Below, one piece after another: positions 7,701 through 13,555 of a stretch of 23,937 nt of DNA. Source of the DNA: Pirellulales bacterium (GTDB taxonomy: Bacteria > Planctomycetota > Planctomycetia > Pirellulales > Thermoguttaceae); the NCBI GenBank assembly GCA_030605745.1, contig JAUWHT010000130.1, positions 1 through 23,937 on the forward strand, in the 5' to 3' direction. Position 1 is the stretch's first letter, and the number at the start of each line of letters is the position of its first letter. The notes under the pieces were generated by a model. It saw only the letters and a list, made by a program, of their open reading frames with translations. It had not been told where the DNA came from and did not search any database. The translations under genes and the position numbers were made by a program.

Positions 7701-7958
7701 CAGGGCGGCTTAACCGTGTTGGCGGCCAAGGACGGCAAGCCGCTGGCCCGGCACGAGTTGCCGGCACCGGCCTGGGACGGCATGGCCGCCGCAGCCGGCC
7801 GGCTGTTCGTTTCGACCCGTGATGGGCAGGTGATCTGCCTGGGGACTAAACCAAAATTGCCTACGCCAGCACCAGCTTGCTCGTCTGGCCGTGCCGATAA
7901 CCGGGTCCAACTGGTGCAGGTAGTAAGGCATTACCCGCAAGTCGGCCAGCCGGATTGA
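4770..7958 (+). CDS. Secreted PQQ-like beta-propeller protein with degenerate methyltransferase-like N-domain
   Basis: 1062 residues from ATG 4770 or 1053 from ATG 4797; each start has AAGGAG exactly 6 nt upstream. A signal peptide (LRLLWLALAVVLAAGAAGG) opens the protein. The next 150 or so residues look like a worn class I SAM-methyltransferase fold: GGGLCVQVGC at the motif I position, then VHVLAADAAEVDRARERL, NLVNLLVVED and VRVLCPGGVVFVTG. The remainder consists of PQQ-type blades, with repeated units such as LLALDGTTGK, ALEVESGRLRWKY, ALDARTGAVRWRF and CLRADNGKLVWRR. Such fusions are, as I recall, common in Planctomycetes and uncharacterised; quinone binding is not implied. The last 32 residues, from codon 7860 on, are encoded by the antisense of an epmB remnant, so the native C-terminus is lost. 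The stop overlaps the hicA -35 box. Confidence 0.85.
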   Translation: METGFKEKIMSSGAAVGTRLRLLWLALAVVLAAGAAGGRAAKTGPLAGGPLESCRIGGGLCVQVGCADVALAAELARTDRFLVHVLAADAAEVDRARERLHSQGLYGLASVDRLDADGKLPYTENLVNLLVVEDRPGVDVPPGEMVRVLCPGGVVFVTGKKASQAALEAAGLEDVREVKADGRWIKGRKPWPAEMDCWTHPRHAADGNAVSHDKLVGPPRRIRWVASSPWQHTYFNYMVSAARQSFYGGVLARDSFNGLQLWRRSLSSAPDHDGFKYRLPKGGVLPVTGGELLFAVSDEKLLALDGTTGKTVHEYPKAGTPGTILHVDGTLIAVDKESVRALEVESGRLRWKYQAAEPRYVVAGDGAVYLLQGIPRRGQKCSAVCLDLATGKVRWQNDDYPFIEKIRRFVYHRGLLACEISTLSDDGPGNVIHVASAADGKPLWSHTFVPGMSHRKQARAMFVGDLLWILETNKCTALDGRTGKVKQTHKAGWGHCYPPVATVRYMFAGEMDLTSLETGQVDANRITKGVCGREAGFMPANGLIYVAPKTCVCWPMVRGYVALAPQRPGGKLADEVAARVEKLDFVLQKGIEPPALDTADANDAWPCYRHDAWRSGSTTAEVPTDLKVLWTTELGGWPKGPIADDWRQNPVVPGPVTPPVIDGGLVYVARPDAHQLVALDARTGAVRWRFTVGGRIDTAPTIHRGLCLFGSKSGWVYCLRADNGKLVWRRRAAPLDERIIAYGQLESPWPVPGSVLVVDNVAFFAAGRHPLAAGGILAFAVDPPSGKIRWVGRLNTLSQHRFYGDHRREYDCFDLLHREGNCVAMSRRLYDRATGQITEDPKRGFAHLTTGGSGVMVPQGVWSYAPRQQSPARTPEHKVRPLRRPLVVFRDNTLYGCSEDKRTVYRRDFNLAGGEQFDTAWHHNIWYLWSHKIKELWRSQRLARGAKWSVEVFPDAPPGKGVAAMVLTRDKIFVAGCQGGLTVLAAKDGKPLARHELPAPAWDGMAAAAGRLFVSTRDGQVICLGTKPKLPTPAPACSSGRADNRVQLVQVVRHYPQVGQPD
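7859..7951 (-). pseudogene. Remnant copy of the epmB 3' end
   Basis: 7859-7891 is identical to 8508-8540, which covers the epmB stop codon and its last residues. 7892-7950 then matches about 8644-8702 with 5 differences, while the 103 bp between (8541-8643) are absent. The deletion ends lie in the direct repeat GGCCG (8536-8540 and 8639-8643). The missing length is not a multiple of three, so the residual frame is broken. Similarity stops where the hicAB promoter begins. Confidence 0.9.
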
Positions 7959-7983
7959 CAGGAACGCGTCCAGCATGTAACAT
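7955..7983 (+). promoter_or_regulatory. Promoter of hicAB
   Basis: TTGACA (7955-7960), 17-bp spacer, TAACAT (7978-7983). It starts 4 bp after the end of the epmB remnant and its -35 includes the stop codon of the upstream propeller gene. Confidence 0.7.
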
Positions 7984-8007
7984 AGAGTGAGTTGGAGTGA
8001 GTCTTCG

Positions 8008-8268
8008 ATGGCCCGACACCAAAAGCTGTTGATGCGCGTGCTGCAGGGATCGTCGGACGCTAACATTCCTTTCTCGAAATTGTGCCAACTGCTGGAGTGG
8101 CTGGAATTCGATGTGCGGATTCACGGGAGCCATCACATCCTTACCAAAGATGGGATCGAGGAAATCCTGAATTTGCAGCCGAAGAATGGTAATGCCAAAG
8201 CCTACCAGGTCAAGCAGGTTAGGCGAGTAATCCTGAAATACGGGCTTGCAGGTGATATCAATGGCTGA
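8008..8268 (+). CDS. hicA: HicA family toxin (mRNA interferase)
   Basis: 86 residues from ATG 8008, with GGAG about 10 nt upstream. HicA toxins have a small double-stranded-RNA-binding fold with a catalytic histidine; here RIHGSHHIL (38-46) gives His42/His43, followed by KDGIEEILNLQP and YQVKQVRRVIL, the typical C-terminal helix. The protein would cleave mRNA when not bound by HicB. It overlaps hicB by 8 nt (ATGGCTGA), which couples their translation. It has its own promoter and lies between a remnant and the intact 3' end of epmB, so I read it as an acquired module. It is slightly longer than many HicA proteins (about 60-85 residues). Confidence 0.88.
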   Translation: MARHQKLLMRVLQGSSDANIPFSKLCQLLEWLEFDVRIHGSHHILTKDGIEEILNLQPKNGNAKAYQVKQVRRVILKYGLAGDING

Positions 8269-8479
8269 TACGCCAAGATACGAAATCATTATCTACTGGA
8301 GCGCTGACGACAAGGCGTTTGTGGCGGAAGTCCCAGAATTGCCCGGCTGCGCCGCAGATGGGCCCACATACCGCGAAGCGCTGAGCAACGCCGAGATTGT
8401 GATCCGCGAGTGGATAGAAACGGCCGAGGAACTGGGCCGTCCGATTCCATGCCCGAAGGGGCGCCTGATGTTCGCATAG
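8261..8479 (+). CDS. hicB: HicB family antitoxin (short form)
   Basis: 72 residues from ATG 8261. The partial RNase H-like fold of HicB is visible: YEIIIYWSADDKAFVAEVPELPGC, followed by the helix DGPTYREALSNAEIVIREWIETAEELGRPIP. Such proteins mask the HicA active site. No helix-turn-helix or ribbon-helix-helix follows, so this is a short HicB and autoregulation by direct DNA binding is doubtful. Start and overlap with hicA are clear. About 30 bp separate its stop from the convergent epmB stop. Confidence 0.88.
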   Translation: MADTPRYEIIIYWSADDKAFVAEVPELPGCAADGPTYREALSNAEIVIREWIETAEELGRPIPCPKGRLMFA

Positions 8480-8509
8480 CCAAAAGGTAGGCGACCCAGA
8501 CTACGACGC

Positions 8510-9535
8510 CTACGCCAGCACCAGCTTGCTCGTCTGGCCGGGAATCTCGCGGACGTAGCGGGGGACTGCGTAGCCGGGCAACCGGGCGCGGAGTTGGGCG
8601 ATCAGCCGGATGCCGGTCGGCTCGGGCACCTGGAAATGGGCCGTGCCGGCCACCGGGTCCAACTGGTGCAGGTAGTAGGGCATTACCCGCAGGTCGGCCA
8701 GCCGCTCGCATAACTGGGCCAGCACGTCGATCCGGTCGTTGATCCCGCGGAGCAGCACCGCCTGGTTGAGGACCGGGATACCCGCATCGACCAGCCGGCC
8801 CAACGCGGCGGCCACCGCAGTGTCGATCTCGGCCGGATGGTTGACTTGCACCACCACGACGGGCGAGAGGCGCGTCCCGCGAAGCCAGCCGAGTAACTCG
8901 TCAGTCACTCGTCGGGGGATCATCACCGGCAGCCGGGTGTGTACCCGCAGTCGGCTGAGATGCGGGATTTGGGCCAGTCGCCGGGCAAGCCGGGCGAGTT
9001 GCTCGTCGGGCACCGTCAGCGGGTCACCGCCGCTTAGGATCACCTCGTGGATCGAGCGCTCGGCCGCAAGTCGCCGCATGGCCGGCTCCCAGTCGGCAAG
9101 TGTGCGGGGCGAGGCATGATGCGGAAAATGCCGGCGGAAACAAAAGCGGCAGTGGACGGCACACCGACCAGTTGTTACCATCAGCGATCGACCCTGATAT
9201 TTGCATAGCAGACCGGGGGCCACCGTGGCCTGGGCTTCGCCGAGTGGATCGGCGGAGAACCCGGGCGACTCGGCCAGTTCGGCACCGCGTGGCAAGACCT
9301 GTGCCAGCAGTGGGTCCTGCGGGTCGCCGGGCCGGATCCGCCCGATAAATGGACGAGGGACCAGCAGCGGGAAGCCGTCGGCGGCACGCTCGGCAGCGGC
9401 TGCCACCGACGGGTCCAGTCGCAACAGCCGGCACAGTTCGGCCGGGTCGTGGACCGCATCGGCCAGTGCCGCCCGCCAATCGGTGCACAACGGCGCCGCC
9501 GACACCGTATCAGTTTGAAGAGTTTGACTTACCAT
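8510..9535 (-). CDS. epmB: EF-P (R)-beta-lysine modification lysine 2,3-aminomutase EpmB
   Basis: 341 residues from ATG 9535; an in-frame ATG at 9553 would add six. E. coli EpmB is about the same length. It is a radical-SAM, PLP-dependent enzyme that turns (S)-alpha-lysine into (R)-beta-lysine for EF-P. The cluster cysteines are Cys125, Cys129 and Cys132 in RCAVHCRFCFRR; ILSGGDPLT follows, and the C-terminal GQTSKLVLA contains the likely PLP lysine. The reading frame continues upstream across efp, but that part is antisense of efp and is discarded. It diverges from efp with about 80 bp between starts. The family also contains free lysine 2,3-aminomutases; proximity to efp and epmA and the short length make EpmB the better call. 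Confidence 0.93.
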   Translation of the reverse strand: MVSQTLQTDTVSAAPLCTDWRAALADAVHDPAELCRLLRLDPSVAAAAERAADGFPLLVPRPFIGRIRPGDPQDPLLAQVLPRGAELAESPGFSADPLGEAQATVAPGLLCKYQGRSLMVTTGRCAVHCRFCFRRHFPHHASPRTLADWEPAMRRLAAERSIHEVILSGGDPLTVPDEQLARLARRLAQIPHLSRLRVHTRLPVMIPRRVTDELLGWLRGTRLSPVVVVQVNHPAEIDTAVAAALGRLVDAGIPVLNQAVLLRGINDRIDVLAQLCERLADLRVMPYYLHQLDPVAGTAHFQVPEPTGIRLIAQLRARLPGYAVPRYVREIPGQTSKLVLA

Positions 9536-9570
9536 AACAACAAACCGTACCATAACCGCACATAATCCAC

Positions 9571-9592
9571 AAAGCCGCGACCGGTGGTCGCG
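9571..9592. repeat. Partial copy of the AAAGCCGCGACC palindromic element
   Basis: CGCGACC-GGT-GGTCGCG (9576-9592), preceded by AAAGC. The right-hand GGCTTT arm seen in the other copies is missing. It lies between epmB and efp and includes a GTG (9584) in frame with efp. Confidence 0.65.
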
Positions 9593-9616
9593 CCAACAGA
9601 ACATGGGAAAACCATC

Positions 9617-10186
9617 GTGGCCAGCTACAACACAAGCGAGTTCCGAAAGGGGCTGAAGGTCCAGTTCGACGGCGATCCGTACTCGATGATCGAGTGCAAC
9701 TTCGTCAAGCCGGGCAAGGGCCAGGCACTTTACAAGTGTAAGTTGCGGAACCTTCTGCGCAACACCGTCATCGACCGAACCTACAAGAGCGGCGATTCGA
9801 TCGAGGCCGCCGACGTCGAGGAAATCAAGGCGCAGTACCTCTACCACCAGGCCGGCACCTTCGTGTTCATGGACAACGAAACTTTCGAGCAGTACGAGCT
9901 GAGCGCCGAGCAGGTTGACGACGGCTGGAAGTATCTCAAAGAGGGCATGGTCTGCGACATGATGCTGTTTAACAACAACCCAATCGCCATGACGCCGCCG
10001 AACCACGTCGTGCTAAAGGTCGAGTACTGCGAGCCGGGTGTGAAGGGCGACACGGCAACCAACGTGACCAAGCCCTGCAAGGTAGAAACCGGCGCCGAGT
10101 TCCTCTGCCCCGCATTTGTCGATATGGGCGACCTGATTAAGATCGATACACGCACTGGGGAGTATATCGAGCGGGCGAAGGAGTAG
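9617..10186 (+). CDS. efp: Translation elongation factor P
   Basis: 189 residues when translation begins at GTG 9617, against 188 in E. coli. An in-frame GTG further upstream (9584) lies inside a palindromic repeat and is disfavoured. With the chosen start the loop FVKPGKGQAL places the modified lysine at residue 34, the known E. coli position, which supports the start. Three beta-barrel domains are expected: KOW-like (1-64), OB (65-127) and C-terminal OB (129-189) ending KIDTRTGEYIERAKE. EF-P binds between the P and E sites and rescues ribosomes stalled at polyproline. A lysine-type loop with EpmA and EpmB next door indicates beta-lysylation. The stop is 2 nt from the epmA start. Confidence 0.96.
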   Translation: MASYNTSEFRKGLKVQFDGDPYSMIECNFVKPGKGQALYKCKLRNLLRNTVIDRTYKSGDSIEAADVEEIKAQYLYHQAGTFVFMDNETFEQYELSAEQVDDGWKYLKEGMVCDMMLFNNNPIAMTPPNHVVLKVEYCEPGVKGDTATNVTKPCKVETGAEFLCPAFVDMGDLIKIDTRTGEYIERAKE

Positions 10187-10224
10187 GGATGAGGGGCGAG
10201 GGGTTAGGGGCGAGGGGCGAGGGC
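10183..10224. repeat. 7-bp tandem repeat at the efp/epmA junction
   Basis: Six heptamer units of the type CGAGGGG, TTAGGGG or TGAGGGG in exact register. It contains the efp stop (10184-10186) and the epmA start (10189-10191), and codes the first residues MRGEGLGARGEG of EpmA. Confidence 0.8.
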
Positions 10225-11184
10225 AATCCGCTTTCTGGTTTCCGGCCGGTGGCGAGCTGGGCGAATCTGCGGCGGCGGGCCGAGTTGCTCCGCCGGCTGC
10301 GGGATTTCTTCCACAGGCATGACTTCCTGGAAGTCGAGACCCCAATTCTCTCGGCCGACACTGTAGTCGATCGCCACCTGGATCCGTTTCATGTCGAATT
10401 CGACAACCGGCGCATGTGGCTGCAAACCTCGCCTGAATTCGCCATGAAGCGTCTGTTGGCCGCCGGCGCCAAGGCGATCTACCAGGTCACCCGGACGCTG
10501 CGTCAAGGTGAGCAGGGGTCTCTGCACAATCCCGAGTTCACTATGGTTGAATGGTACCGCGCGGGCGACGGGATGGACGAAGGGATGCAGTTCACTAGCG
10601 ACCTGTGCGAGGTAATGCTCCAGTGTGGCCCGGCCGAGCGCATAAGCTATGCACAGGCCTTCCAAGAGCACGTTGGGCTCGATCCCCATACGGCCGATAC
10701 CGAGGTGCTTGCCGCTGCGGCCAAGCGATTGGGCATCGAGCGGCCGGCGAGTCTTTCGGCCGACGACCGCGACGGTTGGCTCGATCTGCTGCTGGTCGAG
10801 CGGGTCCGGCCGCACTTGGGCCTCAAGCAGCCGGTGCTGTTGTACGATTATCCGGCCTGCCAGGCAACGCTCAGCCGGGTTCGCCCCGGCGACCCGCCGG
10901 TGGCCGAGCGGTTCGAGCTTTTCCTCTCGGGCGTCGAACTGGCCAGCGGCTACCACGAGTTGCTCAACCCGGCCGAACTGCTCAAGCGGAACGAGCGGGC
11001 CAACGCCCAGCGCCGGGCCGACGGCAAAACGACCTTGCCCGAGAAAAGCCGGCTGATCGCAGCCATGCAATCCGGTCTGCCGGCAGCGGTCGGCGTAGCC
11101 CTGGGATTCGACCGCCTGGTAATGCTGGCCGTTGGCGCAAAGAGCCTGGCCCAGGTAATGGCGTTTCCGTTCGACCGGGCGTAG
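10189..11184 (+). CDS. epmA: EF-P--(R)-beta-lysine ligase EpmA (PoxA/GenX)
   Basis: 331 residues, like E. coli EpmA (325). It is a paralog of class II lysyl-tRNA synthetase without the anticodon-binding domain, which activates (R)-beta-lysine and joins it to EF-P. Class II motif 1 includes FLEVETPILS (46-55); motif 2 is YQVTRTLRQGEQGSLHNPEF (98-117); motif 3 is GFDRLVML near the C-terminus, after ELASGYHELLNP. AAGGAG (10178-10183) overlaps the end of efp and sits 5 nt before the ATG, so the first ATG is a good start, although a GTG at 10249 would skip the repeat-encoded N-terminus that has no counterpart in the family. Co-transcription with efp is likely. No EpmC (hydroxylase) gene was seen. 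Confidence 0.95.
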   Translation: MRGEGLGARGEGNPLSGFRPVASWANLRRRAELLRRLRDFFHRHDFLEVETPILSADTVVDRHLDPFHVEFDNRRMWLQTSPEFAMKRLLAAGAKAIYQVTRTLRQGEQGSLHNPEFTMVEWYRAGDGMDEGMQFTSDLCEVMLQCGPAERISYAQAFQEHVGLDPHTADTEVLAAAAKRLGIERPASLSADDRDGWLDLLLVERVRPHLGLKQPVLLYDYPACQATLSRVRPGDPPVAERFELFLSGVELASGYHELLNPAELLKRNERANAQRRADGKTTLPEKSRLIAAMQSGLPAAVGVALGFDRLVMLAVGAKSLAQVMAFPFDRA

Positions 11185-11264
11185 TTGAAAGTGCATCAGC
11201 AGGCCATCAAGACAACTTGGGAGGCTTGGGTCACCCCCCGACTGTGGGGCGGCCAGTTCTGGTG

Positions 11265-11293
11265 TTGACAGACATTCCAGTGTGGAATATACT
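11265..11293 (+). promoter_or_regulatory. Promoter of the toxin-XRE operon with embedded operator
   Basis: TTGACA (11265-11270), 17-bp spacer, TATACT (11288-11293), a near-consensus sigma70 promoter. The spacer holds the perfect inverted repeat ATTCCA-GTG-TGGAAT (11274-11288), whose last base is the first of the -10 box. A bound repressor would block polymerase. Confidence 0.8.
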
Positions 11294-11325
11294 TGTGTTA
11301 GAAGGAGCGTTGCCCTTGGCAACTT

Positions 11326-11340
11326 ATTCCAGGATGGTAT
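11326..11340 (+). promoter_or_regulatory. Second operator copy before the toxin start
   Basis: ATTCCA-GGA-TGGTAT differs from the operator at 11274-11288 at one arm base. Centre-to-centre distance is 52 bp, close to five helical turns. It lies where a ribosome site for ATG 11347 would be. Confidence 0.55.
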
Positions 11341-11346
11341 AATTTG

Positions 11347-11706
11347 ATGTGGAAGTTGCAGCGGACAGCCGAATTTGAAAAGAGAGTGAGGAAATGGCCC
11401 AAAAAACATCGGCGCGAACTGACGGCGATGTTTGACAAGCTCGATACGTTCTTAGGCGCGCTGAATGCGGGCGCGCCAGTGGAACAGGTGAAGTTCGGGT
11501 TCATTCACTCGGAACCTCACGGCGTCTTGGCGATCGATCAAAAGGGTGGTGGTTCAGGCCTCAAACAAACAAGGCTCTACACTTATCCCAAGAAGAGCGA
11601 GCAAATACTCCATCTCATCGTCATTGGTGATAAAGCTTCCCAGAAGAGTGACATTGAGTTTTGCTCGCACTTCGTGAAATTGCTGGAAAACACTGCTGCA
11701 AGGTAA
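11347..11706 (+). CDS. RelE/HigB-type toxin, type II toxin-antitoxin system
   Basis: 119 residues from ATG 11347. The small alpha/beta fold of the RelE/ParE superfamily is suggested by the N-terminal helices (FEKRVRKWPKKHRRELTAMFDKL) and the C-terminal strand block RLYTYPKKSEQILHLIVIGDK followed by SDIEFCSHFVK. Members cut ribosome-bound mRNA or, as ParE, poison gyrase; which applies cannot be told. The toxin precedes an XRE protein, the order of higBA systems, although the 116-bp gap is larger than usual. AT content is higher than in the neighbouring core genes, which points to transfer. Promoter and operators lie just upstream. Confidence 0.75.
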   Translation: MWKLQRTAEFEKRVRKWPKKHRRELTAMFDKLDTFLGALNAGAPVEQVKFGFIHSEPHGVLAIDQKGGGSGLKQTRLYTYPKKSEQILHLIVIGDKASQKSDIEFCSHFVKLLENTAAR

Positions 11707-11822
11707 TTAACCCTTGCTCGACCTTTGTACCCTTACACGTGACCTGTGTCTAGTTGCTCGGACACCGAAAACCCCTGCTAACGCAGGATTTCCACAATCC
11801 GAATTCTTGCGAAAGTTCAGAT

Positions 11823-12413
11823 ATGAACACAAATCGACAATATGTGAGCGTTTCAGAACTGCTTCAAGATATTGCGCCTGATCGCGAGTTTCAGGCTGAA
11901 TTTGAAGAGCATGTGCAACGCAGGAAGGTTATAAAGCACCTGCTTGCGCTTCGTGCGGCCAAAGGTCTTGCACAGCATGACTTGGCCGAAAAACTCGGGT
12001 GTACGCAGAGTCGCATCTCAAAGCTGGAAAACGGAACGGACGACGAGCTGCGCTTGGGTGACCTTCTGAGATATACGGGTGCCCTCGGCTTGAGTTGCGG
12101 AATCATGCTATCTCCCCGGCGTAGCACCGTTGTTGAGCAGATCAAGTACCACGCTTTTTGCATCAAAGACCGACTTGAGCATCTGGTCAACTTGGCAGGA
12201 GACGACCAGGCTATGACAAGCGGTGCAGCAAGGTTCTTGTTGGAGACTGTTGTCAACGTGATTAAGATGGTGGCAGATTCCGCCGAGAAGCTCCCAAAGA
12301 ATCCCGAGACACAATCGCCCTACATCCGCATTGAGACATATGGGCCGGACATGGGTGGTCAAATCGCTGGAGACGAGCCGGCTTCCATACAAGACCGCAA
12401 GGCCACCGCGTAA
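11823..12413 (+). CDS. XRE-family transcriptional regulator, probable HigA-like antitoxin
   Basis: 196 residues from ATG 11823. A Cro/CI helix-turn-helix spans about residues 36-95; the recognition region is LAQHDLAEKLGCTQSRISKLEN. A C-terminal part of about 100 residues, with AAARFLLETVV-like helices (SGAARFLLETVVNVIKM), is unusual for a simple antitoxin of about 100 residues and is not recognised. It probably neutralises the preceding toxin and represses the operon through the ATTCCA-TGGAAT operators. A small hairpin CCTGC-TAAC-GCAGG (about 11774-11787) lies in the gap before it. aroB starts 13 bp after its stop, so it may also influence aroB transcription. Confidence 0.75.
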   Translation: MNTNRQYVSVSELLQDIAPDREFQAEFEEHVQRRKVIKHLLALRAAKGLAQHDLAEKLGCTQSRISKLENGTDDELRLGDLLRYTGALGLSCGIMLSPRRSTVVEQIKYHAFCIKDRLEHLVNLAGDDQAMTSGAARFLLETVVNVIKMVADSAEKLPKNPETQSPYIRIETYGPDMGGQIAGDEPASIQDRKATA

Positions 12414-12425
12414 TCAGGATTATTC

Positions 12426-13514
12426 GTGTCCACTTCTAGCCAAACCGTCCGTGTGAACCTTGCCGAGCGGAGCTACGGCATCGAAATCGGCTCCGGCAAC
12501 ATCGAGCACGTCGGCCGGCTGGTCTGCGCGCTGGGCAAGGTATCGCACGCGGTGGTGATTACCGACGAGAACGTGCAGGAGCCGCATGCGGTCCGGGTGG
12601 CCGAGAGTTTGACCAACGAGTTGATCGAGGTTGACATTGTGGCGGTCGAGCCGGGCGAAGCGTCCAAGTCGATCGACATGGCGGCCGGATTGTGGCAGGG
12701 GATGCTCGAGCTGGGGGCCGATCGCAAGACACTGGTCGTCGCTGCCGGCGGCGGGGTGGTCGGCGACCTGGCCGGGTTCATCGCGGCGACATACGCTCGG
12801 GGTCTGCGCTTCTTTCAGGTACCCACCTCGCTGCTGGCGATGGTCGATAGCTCCGTCGGTGGAAAGGTGGGCATCAACCTGCCGGAAGCAAAGAACATGG
12901 TCGGGGCCTTTCTGCAGCCGATCGGCGTGCTCGTCGACACCGACACGCTGGCAACACTGCCGCCGCGCGAGTACCGTGCCGGATTGGGCGAGGTGGTCAA
13001 GTACGGCGTGATCCTCGATGCACAGTTGTTCGACTACCTTGAAGCCAACGTCGCCGGGCTGCTCGAACGGGACCGCGACGTGCTGATCCACGTGATCGCC
13101 CGATGCTGCCGGCTGAAGGCTGACGTGGTCGAGCGCGACGAGCGGGAAGAGACGGGCCTGCGAGCGGTGCTCAATTACGGGCACACGTTCGCCCACGCCC
13201 TGGAAGCTCTCGGCGGTTACGGCGAACTGCTGCACGGCGAGGCGGTTTCCATCGGCATGTTGTGTGCCTCGCGGCTGGCCGAGCGCCTCGGCCGGGTCGA
13301 TGCAAAGTTCACCCGGCGGCAGCACGAGTTGCTGGCGGCCTTGGGCCTGCCGGTCGAGCCGCCCGAGGTGGATCGCGAGCGAATCCTGAGCACCATGATG
13401 CACGATAAAAAGGTCGCCCACGGCCGGTTGCGCTTCGTATTACCGAGCAAAATGGGGCGCGTCGAACTGGTCGGCGACGTGGACCCGGCCGATGTCCGGG
13501 CCGTGCTGGCCTAA
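12426..13514 (+). CDS. aroB: 3-dehydroquinate synthase
   Basis: 362 residues with a GTG start (12426), the same length as E. coli AroB. It converts DAHP to 3-dehydroquinate, the second step of the shikimate pathway, using NAD+ and zinc. NAD-binding GGGVVGDLAGF is at 108-118; substrate-binding VDSSVGGKVGIN at 140-151; the metal ligands are Glu189 (GLGEVVKYG), His253 (NYGHTFAHALE) and His270 (LLHGEAVS). The gene is complete and GC-rich. It starts 12 bp after the XRE gene stop, an unusual neighbour that suggests the toxin-antitoxin module inserted upstream and aroB now depends on its promoter or on readthrough. Confidence 0.97.
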   Translation: MSTSSQTVRVNLAERSYGIEIGSGNIEHVGRLVCALGKVSHAVVITDENVQEPHAVRVAESLTNELIEVDIVAVEPGEASKSIDMAAGLWQGMLELGADRKTLVVAAGGGVVGDLAGFIAATYARGLRFFQVPTSLLAMVDSSVGGKVGINLPEAKNMVGAFLQPIGVLVDTDTLATLPPREYRAGLGEVVKYGVILDAQLFDYLEANVAGLLERDRDVLIHVIARCCRLKADVVERDEREETGLRAVLNYGHTFAHALEALGGYGELLHGEAVSIGMLCASRLAERLGRVDAKFTRRQHELLAALGLPVEPPEVDRERILSTMMHDKKVAHGRLRFVLPSKMGRVELVGDVDPADVRAVLA

Positions 13515-13555
13515 AAGTAGGTTAGGCTTCAGCATATCGCCTGGCAGAGAATTTA

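Noticed and set aside
9584..9616. Upstream GTG start for efp
   Set aside because: It lies in a palindromic repeat and would move the modified lysine from position 34 to 45.
9536..10006. Longer N-terminus for epmB
   Set aside because: The extra residues are the antisense of efp; family length and the divergent layout favour a start at 9535 or 9553.
11316..11343. A second promoter, TTGGCA-16-TATAAT, in front of the toxin
   Set aside because: Transcription would begin at about 11350, after the ATG at 11347; the second operator explains this sequence better.
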